Assembly: GCA_947258755.1 (NCBI GenBank)
Contig: CAMYJO010000006.1
Span: 30,411-94,410 of the forward strand
From: an uncultured Gammaproteobacteria bacterium
GTDB taxonomy: Bacteria; Pseudomonadota; Gammaproteobacteria; JAADHQ01
Reading direction: 5' to 3'
DNA: 64,000 bases
This document shows, piece by piece, positions 9,080 through 19,963 of this stretch. A program made the translations under genes and the position numbers. The notes beneath the pieces are model-generated. The model made no database searches. It was not told the origin of the DNA and saw nothing but the letters and a program-made list of their open reading frames with translations. Each line of letters begins with the position of its first letter. Position 1 is the first letter of the stretch.

Positions 9080-10090
9080 TTAGTGCTCAACACTTTCCCA
9101 GCTACCGATGGCCGTCAAAAACCGATGCAGTTCCGCTAACTCGGGATATCGACTGCTGACCTCGATGATATAAGCAACAGTGCGCGGAATATCCTGCAGA
9201 TATCCTGACTTATGATCACGGTGGTTCAGGCGCGCAAAAATACCGGCCGCTTTTAGGTGACGCTGCACGCCCATCAGGTCAAACCAACGCAGGAAGAGCT
9301 CTTCGTTTTCTTCATGCAAAATACCCGACTGCAAGGCCAGCTCATGATAACCCTTGACCCATTGTTCAACTTGCTGGCGCGGCCAGGCGATATAACAGTC
9401 ACGTAGCAGCGACACCAGGTCATAACTTACCGGGCCCAACACAGCATCCTGAAAATCCAGGATGCCTGGATTATGTTCTTTATTAACCATCAAGTTACGC
9501 GAATGGTAATCGCGATGTACAGGCACCTGGGGTTGCGCTGTCGCCGAGGCGGACAGAAACTTGAAGGCCTGTTCCAGCATGGCCTGGTCTTGTGCCTGTA
9601 GATTTATGCCCAGGTGTTTATTTAATAACCAATCACGAAACAAATACATTTCCGTCATCAATAAGGCGTCATCATAGATCGGAAAGTCGTAATGCTGAGC
9701 GCCACCAGCCTGCAAGGTGGCCAGTGCCGCAAGCGCATCGCCATACAGGCGCTCAACATTATCCTTATTCAAAACCTGTAGATACTGTTGCTGACCAAGG
9801 TCAGACAACAGTAAAAAACCTTGTTGTAAGTCCTGCTGCAATACTACTGGTGCATGTAATCCCAGCTTCAAAAAAGCCGTTGATATGTCCACAAAAGGCC
9901 TGCAATCCTCTTTCGCGGGAGGGGCATCCATCACTATCCATGTTTGATCCTCTATCTGTACACGAAAATATCGGCGAAAACTCGCATCGCCCGAGGCGAT
10001 ACTCAAATGGTAATTGTCATGCCCAAACAAGGACGAAAGCCATACTTTCATTGCCTTTACGCGGGCGTCATTAAAATCCACTTCAGTCAT
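9080..10090 (-). CDS. amgK: Anomeric MurNAc/GlcNAc kinase
   Basis: An aminoglycoside-phosphotransferase-fold kinase that phosphorylates the anomeric hydroxyl of MurNAc (and GlcNAc) released from recycled murein. The Brenner motif VHRDYHSRN contains catalytic Asp (196 counted from the upstream in-frame ATG at 10096), and ILDFQDA the Mg-binding Asp (214). I place the start at 10090 (MTEVDF), because AAAGGA sits 5 nt ahead of that ATG. The gene overlaps the end of the RND permease gene by 8 nt, so it is translationally coupled to the pump and lies 62 nt before murU. Confidence 0.9.
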   Translation of the reverse strand: MTEVDFNDARVKAMKVWLSSLFGHDNYHLSIASGDASFRRYFRVQIEDQTWIVMDAPPAKEDCRPFVDISTAFLKLGLHAPVVLQQDLQQGFLLLSDLGQQQYLQVLNKDNVERLYGDALAALATLQAGGAQHYDFPIYDDALLMTEMYLFRDWLLNKHLGINLQAQDQAMLEQAFKFLSASATAQPQVPVHRDYHSRNLMVNKEHNPGILDFQDAVLGPVSYDLVSLLRDCYIAWPRQQVEQWVKGYHELALQSGILHEENEELFLRWFDLMGVQRHLKAAGIFARLNHRDHKSGYLQDIPRTVAYIIEVSSRYPELAELHRFLTAIGSWESVEH

Positions 10091-13000
10091 CTTCATCCTT
10101 TAACAGGCAATACAAATTAGCGGAATCTTGCTTATCCGGCCTGTGGAAAGCTCGCCTGAACTGTTTACACATCCAGATACGGGCATCATCGGCAATCATA
10201 TAAAAGCACGGTAGTGCGACCAAAATCAATACGGTCGCAAACAACAGACCGAAACCGAGACTAACCGCCATGGGTGACAGGAAGGCGGTTTGCCCGGTGG
10301 CAAAAAAGATCAGCGGTGAGATTCCCAGGAACGTGGTAATACTGGTCAACAGTATCGGCCGCACGCGTACGCGCCCAGCCTCCACCATGGCATCGACTCT
10401 GTTCATGCCCTCGGCCCGCATACGCTTGGCAAAATCTACCAGTATCAGAGAATCATTGACGACAATACCGGACAATGCCAGCAGCCCGATCAGTGACAGG
10501 AACTGCAGGTTGTAGCCGAATATGGCATGACCAATAACGACACCGATCAAGCCAAACGGGATCGCAAACATGACTACCAACGGATCCAGCAGTGATCGAA
10601 ACAGACTACTGAGAATGAAAAATATAATCGCCAGGGAAATAATGCCCGCTCGTTTCATGTCCTTGAATGAATCACCGGCCTCTTTTTTCTCACCCAGGGC
10701 GAGTAACTGATAACCCGGATTGTCCTTAGGAAAGTCGGCAAACTCTTTATCCAGCAAGGCATTGACTTCCAGGGGCGTTGTCACTGCAGCATCCACTTCG
10801 GCGGTGACCGTTGCCAGTCGTTGCAGGTCCCGGCGATTAATAGTATTCAGACCTCGACCTATCTTAATATCGGCAACATCACCCAGGTATACCGTCTTGC
10901 CATTGGCCAGTGTGATAGGCAGCCTCTGCAGTGCGCTGCTATGGCGAACGGGATCGGTGTAGATTAATCTGACCGGCATACGCTGATCCCTGGCCGTTAC
11001 AAACACCACCTCCTGACCCAGATAACCGGTACGAATCACATTACTGATCTGCACCTGGGTCATGCCCAGTTCGCGCCCCCTGGCATTCAGTGAGTACTGG
11101 ATTTCGAGCTTGCCCGGATCCATGTCATGACGAACATCGTATACACCCGGTAAACGGCGCAGATAGTCACGCACCCGGCCAGCGTGTTGACGCAGGGCAA
11201 CCACGTCATCACCACCGACACCGATCTCGATATCCGAACCGCCAGGCCCACCCTGCGGCCGCAGAATCGAAATACGTTGCAAACCTGGAACCGTCTCGAT
11301 GCGTTGGCGCATACTTTTTATGATCTCGCCGGTTTCCCGCTCGCGCGTCCCTTCCCAGCTGAACTTCATGCTGACTAGTGGCGAGACGAAACGTTCAATG
11401 AACCCCTCCGGCTTGCGTTTCTCCAGGTCAATAACCAACTGAATGTAATGAGTACCGAAGCGGAAGCGATTAAAATCGATAAACGATATACCGACATTGG
11501 TCAAAACAGAGCGTAACTCACCCTCTTCGGTAGCAGACAAGATGACGTCCTCGACCTTGGCCGCCAACCGGGCCGAGTCTTCGAGACTATAGGTATTGGG
11601 CGCTTCCAGGTTGATAAAAAACTGCCCGGTATCTACGTGCCCGAATAAATGAAAAGGTAGACGGGTGCTGGCATAAGTGACTGTAATCAACAGTACGCCA
11701 ATCGTGAACGCCGTAACCAGGTAACGATACTGCAGGGCCTTGCGTAGAAAACCGGTATAACGCGTCAGCAATGCCGGCCATGGGATACGTGATGGACGTT
11801 TTTTATCAGACACCTTGAGGATATCTGCCGCATGCGAAGGTAGCACACCAAAGGCCTCAAACAGAGAGCCTAGCAAGGAGGCAGAGACCACAACCGGAAT
11901 GACGGCAATAAATGCACCCATGGTTCCGGAAATTGCAAACATTGGCAAAAAGGCGGCAATGGTCGTGGTCGTTGACGCCATGACCGGCCAAAAAACCTCA
12001 CGAGCACCGACATTGGCAGCCTGCCGTGCAGGCATACCCATCTCCATGTGACGGTAAATGTTCTCGTTGACGATAATGGCATCATCAACAATCATACCCA
12101 GGGCAATGAGAAAGGCGAACAATGACACCATGTTAATGGTATAGCCTAGATAGTGCAGCATGATGACTGCCACCAAAAATGACACCGGTATACCCATCGC
12201 CGTGATCAATGCCACCCTGAAATTTAAAAACAGGTACAAGGAAATCAAGACCAGAACCAGGCCGACCATGCCGGATGATTTGACGGTTTCCAGTCGGGTC
12301 TTGACGAACACCGAGGTATCATTAAATAAACCCACCTTGATACTCGGCGGTAACCGTTGTTCAAGCTCACTCACATAATCGCGCACATTTTGCGAGAGCT
12401 CTATTGTTGATGCACTGCTGCTTTTATTGACCGTCAGATTGACGGATGAACGACCATTAAAACGACCCAGCGTATTGGCTTCCTCTAGACGCATTTCGAT
12501 GTTAGCAACAGCGCCGAGCTGTAACTGCCCACCGTTATCATTATGACGCAGGACAATTTTCTCGATCTCCCGGGCCTCGGGCAGAACCCCGACCCCACGC
12601 AATAGAATGTCGCCTTCCAGCGCCTTGACCGATCCACCAGGAATGTCTCTGAGATTATTACGGATCGCTGCCGTGACCTGCTCCAGTGACACTCGACTGG
12701 CAACCAGCTTCTGTGGATCAACACTAACCCACAGCTCCCATTCACGCTTACCGGCAACACCAACACTGGCCGCACCGGGCAGTAACTGCAAATCACGCTT
12801 AACTTCTTCGGCGAGATCATATAGATAGGTGCGGGCGACATCGCCATACAAGGCAATACTGATGACCGGAAAACGTGTTTCCAAGCGCACCAGTTCGGGG
12901 CTATCGACATCCTCGGGTAAATCGGTAATCTGATCGACCTGGTTACGCGCATCCTGGATAAAATCGTCGACATCACTGCCCGGCTTTAACTTGATCAGAA

Positions 13001-13271
13001 CCGATGAAATCCCTTCGTTACTGGTTGACTGGATCACATCGATATCAGATATGCCATCAAAGGCCTCTTCGATCGGCAATGTCACCTGACGCTCAACTTC
13101 CTCGGGCGGAGCGCCCTCATATAGGGCCGAGATCCGCACTACGTCCTTATCGATAACCGGAAACATTTCTTGCGGCATCGCATACCAGGACAATACGCCG
13201 GCCAGCAAAATAAAAGCCAGCGTCAGATTGACGATCAGTGAATTATTGATTGAATAGCGTATCAGCGACAT
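10083..13271 (-). CDS. RND efflux transporter permease (AcrB/MexB superfamily)
   Basis: A 1062-residue inner-membrane RND permease with the usual repeated organisation: TM1, large porter loop, TM2-6, TM7, second loop, TM8-12. TM4 holds the paired Asp of the proton relay in GMIVDDAIIVNENIY. In TM10 the position of AcrB Lys940 is not Lys: the segment reads ALSGIVVNDSLILVDF. That sequence is typical of a large subgroup of uncharacterised RND pumps rather than classic AcrB. It lies 5 nt after its adaptor gene. No outer-membrane TolC partner is encoded here. Substrate unknown. Confidence 0.93.
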   Translation of the reverse strand: MSLIRYSINNSLIVNLTLAFILLAGVLSWYAMPQEMFPVIDKDVVRISALYEGAPPEEVERQVTLPIEEAFDGISDIDVIQSTSNEGISSVLIKLKPGSDVDDFIQDARNQVDQITDLPEDVDSPELVRLETRFPVISIALYGDVARTYLYDLAEEVKRDLQLLPGAASVGVAGKREWELWVSVDPQKLVASRVSLEQVTAAIRNNLRDIPGGSVKALEGDILLRGVGVLPEAREIEKIVLRHNDNGGQLQLGAVANIEMRLEEANTLGRFNGRSSVNLTVNKSSSASTIELSQNVRDYVSELEQRLPPSIKVGLFNDTSVFVKTRLETVKSSGMVGLVLVLISLYLFLNFRVALITAMGIPVSFLVAVIMLHYLGYTINMVSLFAFLIALGMIVDDAIIVNENIYRHMEMGMPARQAANVGAREVFWPVMASTTTTIAAFLPMFAISGTMGAFIAVIPVVVSASLLGSLFEAFGVLPSHAADILKVSDKKRPSRIPWPALLTRYTGFLRKALQYRYLVTAFTIGVLLITVTYASTRLPFHLFGHVDTGQFFINLEAPNTYSLEDSARLAAKVEDVILSATEEGELRSVLTNVGISFIDFNRFRFGTHYIQLVIDLEKRKPEGFIERFVSPLVSMKFSWEGTRERETGEIIKSMRQRIETVPGLQRISILRPQGGPGGSDIEIGVGGDDVVALRQHAGRVRDYLRRLPGVYDVRHDMDPGKLEIQYSLNARGRELGMTQVQISNVIRTGYLGQEVVFVTARDQRMPVRLIYTDPVRHSSALQRLPITLANGKTVYLGDVADIKIGRGLNTINRRDLQRLATVTAEVDAAVTTPLEVNALLDKEFADFPKDNPGYQLLALGEKKEAGDSFKDMKRAGIISLAIIFFILSSLFRSLLDPLVVMFAIPFGLIGVVIGHAIFGYNLQFLSLIGLLALSGIVVNDSLILVDFAKRMRAEGMNRVDAMVEAGRVRVRPILLTSITTFLGISPLIFFATGQTAFLSPMAVSLGFGLLFATVLILVALPCFYMIADDARIWMCKQFRRAFHRPDKQDSANLYCLLKDEDD

Positions 13272-13276
13272 GGGCT

Positions 13277-14452
13277 TTATTTGTCAGACTTTATCACTTC
13301 CACCACTTGCCCATCGGACAGTGAGGCAACATCGCGGCTAACAACCACATCCCCTTTAGACAAGCCACTCAAAACGACCTGCTCGTTATCGATTCGCGCC
13401 CCCGGAGTGATCAGTTGACGATGGATCACATTTTCCTTATGCAACATCACGAACTGCTTGCCATCCTCATAATGCAGGGCCGTTACCGGCACGACCAAGG
13501 CCTGCTGCAGTGGAGGCAAAGTGATATGCGCTCGCACCATCTGTCCGGCATAGCCGTGACCGGCAGCTAAACCGATGCGTAACTCGTGAGTGAAGGTTGC
13601 CGGATCAGGGTCAATTTGCAGGGAGACAATGTCACCATCAATCCGTTTTTCATCAAGCTCCACTTCAACCCTGGTATCGCGTTGCAAACGATGGGCAATT
13701 TCACCACGTATATTCAACACAAACTCAAGCCTGCTGTCATCGATCAATTCGACTGCCACCTGCGAGGGTGAAACATAATCGCCCTGTTGCACATAAACCT
13801 GATTTACCACACCGGCCCAAGGACTTTTCAATTGACAACGCTCAAGATTACGTTGTGCGCGCTGCCAGGCAGACTGACGTATTTGTAAACGTGCAGCAGC
13901 CGAGTCAACGTTATATTGCAGACTGGAGACCTCACGTTGCAAGGATGCCAGCTTCTGTCGTGCTGCATCGAGACTGGACTGGGATGACAGCGATTTTTTC
14001 AGCAGCCTGCGCAGCCGCTTGACTTCATTTTCCTGTAACACCTGACTTTCCTTTGCCAACTCAAGCAACTGCCGATCACGCTTTATGGCCGCCTTTTGTT
14101 CTTGTAACTGGGCCTTGGCATCCGCCGCGGTATCTTTGTAATCACCATCATCGAGTAGGAGTAAGACCTGATCCTTTTCCATTCTTTGTCCCGGTTCAAC
14201 ATTCCTGCTAGCCAATTGCCCATTGACCTCGAATTTCAACTGTGTACGTCGCAATGGCACTAGCCTACCCATCAAGACCTCATTAATCGAGATATCCTTT
14301 GTTTGCACAGGGTAGAGTTCCACACGCGCCTTTGGCAGGGGTTTCATCTCCGGGGTTTTTTCCGGCGCTGTCTCTTTTAGTATGATGACCAGTAAAATAC
14401 TGGCAATGATGACGGCAAATGTGAATAATGTATGCTTGCTCTTGAAATTCAA
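13277..14452 (-). CDS. RND efflux periplasmic adaptor (membrane fusion protein)
   Basis: A 391-residue HlyD/AcrA-type adaptor. One N-terminal hydrophobic segment (about residues 10-26, TFAVIIASILLVIIL) anchors it. A split lipoyl domain (GQLASRNVEPGQRMEKDQVL and SPWAGVVNQVYVQQGDYV) flanks a long alpha-helical hairpin of roughly residues 110-200, rich in Leu, Gln, Lys and Arg. The beta-barrel and membrane-proximal domains follow. It bridges the permease of the next gene to an outer-membrane channel. No lipobox is seen, so it is anchored by a helix. Confidence 0.92.
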   Translation of the reverse strand: MNFKSKHTLFTFAVIIASILLVIILKETAPEKTPEMKPLPKARVELYPVQTKDISINEVLMGRLVPLRRTQLKFEVNGQLASRNVEPGQRMEKDQVLLLLDDGDYKDTAADAKAQLQEQKAAIKRDRQLLELAKESQVLQENEVKRLRRLLKKSLSSQSSLDAARQKLASLQREVSSLQYNVDSAAARLQIRQSAWQRAQRNLERCQLKSPWAGVVNQVYVQQGDYVSPSQVAVELIDDSRLEFVLNIRGEIAHRLQRDTRVEVELDEKRIDGDIVSLQIDPDPATFTHELRIGLAAGHGYAGQMVRAHITLPPLQQALVVPVTALHYEDGKQFVMLHKENVIHRQLITPGARIDNEQVVLSGLSKGDVVVSRDVASLSDGQVVEVIKSDK

Positions 14453-14595
14453 ATCCTACTTCCTGTCAGGGTAAAGGGCTTGGGGCCGAATAGTGCGATT
14501 GCAGGCATAGCCCTGTCGTCGACCCATAGACAGGTAAATTTAAATATGCCGATTTATTTAATTCTTTCATTAGTTTAACATTAAAACCAAGGGAC

Positions 14596-16836
14596 ATGAT
14601 GGTTTCCATGTCCGGTAGCTACAAGCGTAAACATTTACTGGCGGCCATTACATTGTTATTACACAGGACAGTCCTTTTTCTCAGTATTTTCGGCCTCACA
14701 AGCAGCGTGCTCGCGGATGAGCCGATAATGTGCCCTGAAAATACCCTGAATGCTATTGATCCCAAGCTACAGATTGACCCTGTCACCACTAATCAGACCA
14801 TCATCAGTGCCGATGATTCCAGTGTTAAGGGAAATATCTTCAGCCTCGATGGTAATGTCCTCATAGCCGACAAGGACAAACAAATCCGCGCTGACCACAT
14901 CAACTACGATAATGTGACCGGCAAAACCGAACTGAGCGGAGCAATATCCCTGAGTAGCCAGGCCTTCCAGGTTAAGGCCCGGGCCGGCCAGGCCAATACT
15001 CGCGACAACACGGCCAACTTTACCGATATCGACTACCAGCTCGGTCAGTTTCAGGGACGTGGCCGGGCAGAAACAGTCCATATCCAGGGAAAGGACAAAG
15101 CGACGCTAAAGAAGGTAACCTACAGCACCTGCCCCGAACGCCGTCAGGACTGGGTACTGAAGGCCGATCGCGTCAAGATAGACCAAAACAAAGAAACGGC
15201 GCGCGCTAAAAATGCCAGCCTTTGGTTCAAAGGTATGCCACTGATGTATCTGCCGCATTTTTCGTTTCCGACCGGTAATAAACGCAAAAGCGGCTTTCTT
15301 ACACCCAACGTCGGTATCGCCACAAAAAACGGCACCGAAGTCAAGGTTCCATGGTACTGGAATATTGCGCCTGATCGTGACGCCACCTTCAGCCTGCAAC
15401 ACCTGTCGGACCGCGGCACTAAATTGAATAGCGAATACCGGCAACTACATCGACAGGGCTCAACTCAGCTGCGGTTCGACACCTTGGATGACAGTAAGTT
15501 AAATAAAGAACGTTATCTGACCTCGGTGTTGCATTCCTCACAAGTAAACCCGGACTGGAAGCTTAAGCTCGACCTCAATCATGTTTCTGACGACGCCTAT
15601 TTCGATGACCTTGGTGAGGGCCTGAATAATTCCAATATCACCCATCTGGCACGTAACATCGAACTGCAAAGAGACCATTCACTCGGTTACGCCAATATCC
15701 GCTTGCATGAGTTTCAGTCGCTGAATGTCGCCAATACCTATCAACGCCTGCCGCAAATCCGCTTCGACCTGGAATCCAGCAGTAAAAAAAATGAACCGCG
15801 TTATCTCCTGGATACCGAATTAACACGATTTGACCACCGTGATGATGTCGTCAAAGGAACGCGCCTTGATCTTTCTCCTGGCATAACATATGAATTGAGC
15901 GACGCCGCCTATTATCTGCGCCCGACAGTCCGCTTACGGCACACGCATTACCAATTGCAAAACACTACGGCGGGGCAAGATAAACAATTAAGTCGTAGTA
16001 CACCTATTGTCAGCCTCGATAGCGGCATTTTCCTGGAACGGCCACTGCAATTATGGCAACGTTCGCAAACGCTGACACTGGAACCGAGACTGTTTTATTT
16101 ATATGCAAGTTATGAAAATCAGGATCAGTATCCGGTATTCGATACCACCGCACCCGACTTCAGGTTCAATGAGCTTTTCAGAACCAATCGTTTTACCGGC
16201 CCTGACCGACAATCCGACGCCAATCAATTAACCATTGCCCTGAGTAGCCGCCTGATCGACAACAACAGTCATCGTGAAAGACTACGTCTCAATATTGGAC
16301 AAACCCTGTATTTTGAGGACCGGCTTGTTGGCCTGCCGGGGAGCAATGCGGAAACTTCGAGTTATTCCGACTTTACCGGAGAAATTGAAGGTCAATTTAC
16401 AGATCGCAGTCATTTTCGCATCAGCGGCATCTGGGATTCCGACGCCAGCGAAATCAACAAGGCAGTACTGGCCTATGGCTATCGCAAGGACAAGCGGCAT
16501 AAAATCAACTTCAACTATCGTTACCAGCGCGGCCTGTTTGAACAAACCACCGTGTCTGCGCGCTGGCGCATTGGCCGACACTGGAATGTATTAGCCGGCT
16601 GGACCTACTCATTGCGGGACAATCAGACCAACGAATCGTTGCTGGGTCTGGAATACGATACCTGCTGCTGGACGATCCGCATCGGCGCCAGCAGATATCT
16701 CGATAGTAGTAATACGAATAGGGATACGCCTGTCTATATCCAATTGAATTTAAAAGGAATGGGCAGCCTGGGCGCCAGAGTTAACGAGTTCAGCGACAAT
16801 AAGCTCAATTACAGGACACTGGGCACAGTCGAATAA
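14596..16836 (+). CDS. lptD: LPS-assembly protein LptD
   Basis: Outer-membrane beta-barrel that, plugged by LptE, inserts LPS into the outer leaflet. A signal peptide ending SSVLADE is followed by an OstA/LptA-like beta-jellyroll (about residues 65-180) and a ~26-strand barrel. Four cysteines match the essential disulfide pattern of E. coli LptD (C31-C724, C173-C725): Cys46, Cys179 and the adjacent pair Cys690-Cys691 (DTCCW). AAGGGA (14589-14594) is too close to the first ATG, so initiation may be at 14599 or 14608. It heads the lptD-surA-pdxA-rsmA run. Confidence 0.96.
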   Translation: MMVSMSGSYKRKHLLAAITLLLHRTVLFLSIFGLTSSVLADEPIMCPENTLNAIDPKLQIDPVTTNQTIISADDSSVKGNIFSLDGNVLIADKDKQIRADHINYDNVTGKTELSGAISLSSQAFQVKARAGQANTRDNTANFTDIDYQLGQFQGRGRAETVHIQGKDKATLKKVTYSTCPERRQDWVLKADRVKIDQNKETARAKNASLWFKGMPLMYLPHFSFPTGNKRKSGFLTPNVGIATKNGTEVKVPWYWNIAPDRDATFSLQHLSDRGTKLNSEYRQLHRQGSTQLRFDTLDDSKLNKERYLTSVLHSSQVNPDWKLKLDLNHVSDDAYFDDLGEGLNNSNITHLARNIELQRDHSLGYANIRLHEFQSLNVANTYQRLPQIRFDLESSSKKNEPRYLLDTELTRFDHRDDVVKGTRLDLSPGITYELSDAAYYLRPTVRLRHTHYQLQNTTAGQDKQLSRSTPIVSLDSGIFLERPLQLWQRSQTLTLEPRLFYLYASYENQDQYPVFDTTAPDFRFNELFRTNRFTGPDRQSDANQLTIALSSRLIDNNSHRERLRLNIGQTLYFEDRLVGLPGSNAETSSYSDFTGEIEGQFTDRSHFRISGIWDSDASEINKAVLAYGYRKDKRHKINFNYRYQRGLFEQTTVSARWRIGRHWNVLAGWTYSLRDNQTNESLLGLEYDTCCWTIRIGASRYLDSSNTNRDTPVYIQLNLKGMGSLGARVNEFSDNKLNYRTLGTVE

Positions 16837-16886
16837 TATTGTGTTATATTAACGAAGTTTTAAAGCTGATCCAAAGTACCGAGCCG

Positions 16887-18197
16887 ATGAGAACGATACA
16901 AACCTGGTTAACGACACTGGCCACAGGCCTGCTAGCACTAACGGCCAGCGCCAACATTACCCCTCCTGCTGTTATCCCGCTGGACAATATTATTGCCGTG
17001 GTCAATGATGATGTGATCCTGAAAAGCGAATTAAACGAATACCTGAAAACCATCATTAGCCAGCTGCGCGGCCAAAAAGCCAATATGCCGGATATGTCCG
17101 CATTGGTAAAACAGGGGCTCGATCGCCTGGTTTTACGCTCGCTGCAATTACAGCGAGCACAAAATACCGGTATTCAAGTCGATGATGCCACCCTAAACCG
17201 TTCCATTCAGGGAATTGCCAGCAAAAATGGCATGAACCTACAGCAATTTCGCAGCGCTCTGCTGGCCGATAACATGAACTATGAATCCTTTCGCGAGGAC
17301 ATCCGCAAAGAAATTATCATCAGTCGCTTACAGAACCGTGATGTTGTTAACCGTATAAAAGTTAATCAACGGGAAATCGACGACTACCTGTTACGTGAAA
17401 AAGATCTGGGGCCGAAAAAAAAGCTGATTAAATTCTCACACATACTGGTAAGCCTGCCCGATGCAGCAACTCCCGAACAGATCCAATTATCGCGCAACAA
17501 AGTTGAAAAAGTACTTAGCCTACTAAATGAAGGCGCCGACTTCGCTCAAACGGCGGTCACTTACTCGGATGGACAGAAAGCCATGGATGGGGGTCAGTAT
17601 GACTTTCGCCCGACTACCCAGGTACCGCCATTGTTTAACAAAATCATCAAGGACCTCAAGCCGGGCCAAATCAGCGAGGCCTTCCGCAGTCCCTATGGCT
17701 TTCATATCCTCAAGCTCGAAGAAATCAAAGGTCAGGACAAACACATCATCCCACAGACTAAACTACGTCATATACTCATCAGGACATCTGCCTTGATCAG
17801 TAGTGATGATGCGCGAACACGTCTACAGCAACTACACACACGCATCGTCGGCGGCGATGATTTTGCTACGCTAGCCAAATCGCATTCAGATGATACGCTG
17901 TCGGCTAAAGAAGGCGGTGATTTGGGTTGGGTCAGTCTCGGCGATACCGTCACTGCATTTGAGAAAGTCTATACCGTCCTGGAAGCGGGCGAACTTAGCA
18001 AACCTTTCGAGACCCGCTACGGCTGGCATATTGTGCAGGTGATGGAACGTAGACAGCATGACGACACTGCACAATTCCGTCGTGCCAAGGCCGTCAATAA
18101 TATTAAAAAACAAAAGACCAATGAAGAACTGCAGACATGGTTACGCAAATTAAGAGATGAAGCCTATGTCGAATACCGCCTCAACGATCAACTCTAA
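16887..18197 (+). CDS. surA: Periplasmic chaperone/peptidyl-prolyl isomerase SurA
   Basis: Escorts unfolded outer-membrane proteins, LptD among them, through the periplasm. The ATG at 16887 gives a clean signal peptide ([10 protein letters not shown]... ending ASANI). The frame opens earlier at a TTG (16839), but that would put 16 polar residues before the signal. A SurA_N domain with [10 protein letters not shown] is followed by two parvulin domains, each with FSHIL/LRHILI starts and GG(Q/D) plus YGFHIL/YGWHIV endings. A C-terminal helix closes it. At 436 aa it is full length, 50 nt after lptD. Confidence 0.95.
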   Translation: MRTIQTWLTTLATGLLALTASANITPPAVIPLDNIIAVVNDDVILKSELNEYLKTIISQLRGQKANMPDMSALVKQGLDRLVLRSLQLQRAQNTGIQVDDATLNRSIQGIASKNGMNLQQFRSALLADNMNYESFREDIRKEIIISRLQNRDVVNRIKVNQREIDDYLLREKDLGPKKKLIKFSHILVSLPDAATPEQIQLSRNKVEKVLSLLNEGADFAQTAVTYSDGQKAMDGGQYDFRPTTQVPPLFNKIIKDLKPGQISEAFRSPYGFHILKLEEIKGQDKHIIPQTKLRHILIRTSALISSDDARTRLQQLHTRIVGGDDFATLAKSHSDDTLSAKEGGDLGWVSLGDTVTAFEKVYTVLEAGELSKPFETRYGWHIVQVMERRQHDDTAQFRRAKAVNNIKKQKTNEELQTWLRKLRDEAYVEYRLNDQL

Positions 18198-18217
18198 ACA
18201 AAAACTTCGGTATTAAA

Positions 18218-19159
18218 TTGCAAGACAGGCTCCCACGTATTGCGCTGACTGCTGGTGAACCAGCCGGCATCGGCCCTGACCTGTGTATCATGCTCATGCA
18301 AAAGCAGCAGGCCTGTCATATCAGCCTGATTGCTGATCCGGATCTGTTACTGCAACGTGCGGCGCAATTGGGCTTACCACTGCCCAGCCATGATCGCTTG
18401 CAGATCATTCCTGCACCCTTACAAACTCCGGTGACTACTGGAAAATTGAATAAGGCCAATGCGGCCTATGTGCTCAATACTCTGGATATCGCTGTACAAG
18501 GTTGCCTGCAACAGGATTTCCATGCCATGGTCACCGCGCCAGTTCATAAAGGCATTATCAACGATGCCGGTATCCGTTTCAGCGGCCACACAGAATACCT
18601 GGCGGAAAAGTGTCAATGCGATGAAGTGGTGATGATGCTGGCCACAGAAGGGCTGCGAGTCGCCCTGGTAACTACACATCTGCCACTTGCTGATGTTAGC
18701 CAGGCAATCACCGCGGAAAAACTGCAATCGGTGATCAGCATCCTGCATCGTGAGTTACAGCAGCGTATGGGCATACATGAGCCCAACATCTATGTGTGCG
18801 GACTAAATCCACATGCGGGTGAAGGTGGCCATCTGGGAACAGAGGAAAAAGAAATCATCGAGCCGACGCTGGAAACACTACGACAACAGGGTATGCACCT
18901 GTATGGCCCATTACCTGCGGATACGCTATTTACACCGAAATACCTGCAACATGCCGATGCAGTACTGGCGATGTATCATGATCAGGGCTTGCCGGTATTG
19001 AAACATATGGGCTTTGGTCGCGCGATCAACATAACACTGGGTCTGCCGATTATTCGCACCTCGGTTGACCACGGCACTGCCCTCGATCTTGCCGGCACTG
19101 CCAAGATCGACACTAGCAGCCTGCAACTCGCGATAGACACGGCATTGGCCATGCAATGA
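18218..19159 (+). CDS. pdxA: 4-hydroxythreonine-4-phosphate dehydrogenase
   Basis: Oxidises 4-phosphohydroxy-L-threonine in the DXP-dependent pyridoxal-phosphate pathway. Conserved blocks are [14 protein letters not shown] at the N-terminus, the metal-ligand region TAPVHKG...[17 protein letters not shown], and [15 protein letters not shown] with [14 protein letters not shown] at the C-terminus. The start appears to be TTG at 18218, as no ATG or GTG precedes the conserved N-terminus and no clear ribosome site is visible. Its stop overlaps the rsmA start by 4 nt. Confidence 0.94.
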   Translation: MQDRLPRIALTAGEPAGIGPDLCIMLMQKQQACHISLIADPDLLLQRAAQLGLPLPSHDRLQIIPAPLQTPVTTGKLNKANAAYVLNTLDIAVQGCLQQDFHAMVTAPVHKGIINDAGIRFSGHTEYLAEKCQCDEVVMMLATEGLRVALVTTHLPLADVSQAITAEKLQSVISILHRELQQRMGIHEPNIYVCGLNPHAGEGGHLGTEEKEIIEPTLETLRQQGMHLYGPLPADTLFTPKYLQHADAVLAMYHDQGLPVLKHMGFGRAINITLGLPIIRTSVDHGTALDLAGTAKIDTSSLQLAIDTALAMQ

Positions 19160-19959
19160 GTCCGACAAATTATCACAAACCCAGAAAACGCTTCGGGCAA
19201 AATTTTCTGCATGATGAACATGTAATCCAGCAAATTGTCGCCGCGATTGCGCCGCAAAGCCAACAAACCCTGGTAGAGATAGGCCCAGGTCAAGGTGCCA
19301 TCACCCGCCTGCTGGCCGATGCCTGCGCCGAACTGCATTTGCTCGAGATCGATCGCGACCTGGTTGCACGACTACAAACCCTGTTCGCTAACAATACTCA
19401 CGTGCATATCCATAATGTTGATGCTTTACGTTTTGACTTTTGCTCATTGACTTCAGGTTCGACACTGAGACTGCTTGGCAATCTTCCCTATAATATATCC
19501 ACACCACTGTTGTTTCATATCATGGAAAATATTGACTGCATCGAGGATATGCATTTCATGCTGCAGAAAGAGGTTGTCGAACGTATGGCTGCCGGACCAG
19601 GCAACAAAGATTATGGCCGCCTATCCATCATGATCCAGTATTATTGTCAGGTCGAATCGGTTCTGGATGTTGGCCCGGAAAGCTTCTCGCCCGCACCCAA
19701 GGTCGATTCAAGCATTGTGCGACTGGTCCCACATCGGGTAAAACCCGTTCAGGTTGATGATTTTCACAGCTTCAGTAAATTAGTTGCGCAGGCCTTTACC
19801 ATGCGCCGCAAGACGCTCAGAAACGCATTAAAGGACTTGCTTAGTGCAGAACAGATAAGTGCCTGTGATGTGGACCCACAACTGCGTCCGGATGCGATTG
19901 ATCTTGATGCCTATGCACGCCTGGCGAACTGCTGTTCGATTTCAGAAAATTCTGACTGA
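19156..19959 (+). CDS. rsmA: 16S rRNA (adenine1518/1519-N6)-dimethyltransferase
   Basis: KsgA/RsmA dimethylates A1518 and A1519 of helix 45 late in 30S assembly. The sequence shows [10 protein letters not shown] at the N-terminus, SAM-binding motif [11 protein letters not shown], the catalytic NLPYNIS (motif IV), and a helical C-terminal domain. Length 267 aa is normal. Translation is coupled to pdxA through an ATGA overlap. In many relatives apaG follows directly; here three opposite-strand genes intervene. Confidence 0.96.
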   Translation: MSPTNYHKPRKRFGQNFLHDEHVIQQIVAAIAPQSQQTLVEIGPGQGAITRLLADACAELHLLEIDRDLVARLQTLFANNTHVHIHNVDALRFDFCSLTSGSTLRLLGNLPYNISTPLLFHIMENIDCIEDMHFMLQKEVVERMAAGPGNKDYGRLSIMIQYYCQVESVLDVGPESFSPAPKVDSSIVRLVPHRVKPVQVDDFHSFSKLVAQAFTMRRKTLRNALKDLLSAEQISACDVDPQLRPDAIDLDAYARLANCCSISENSD

Positions 19960-19963
19960 ACGT

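Noticed and set aside
14453..14595. Possible small RNA between the RND adaptor and lptD
   Set aside because: No stem-terminator or promoter pair is convincing in this 143-nt divergent gap; it is probably just two promoters.
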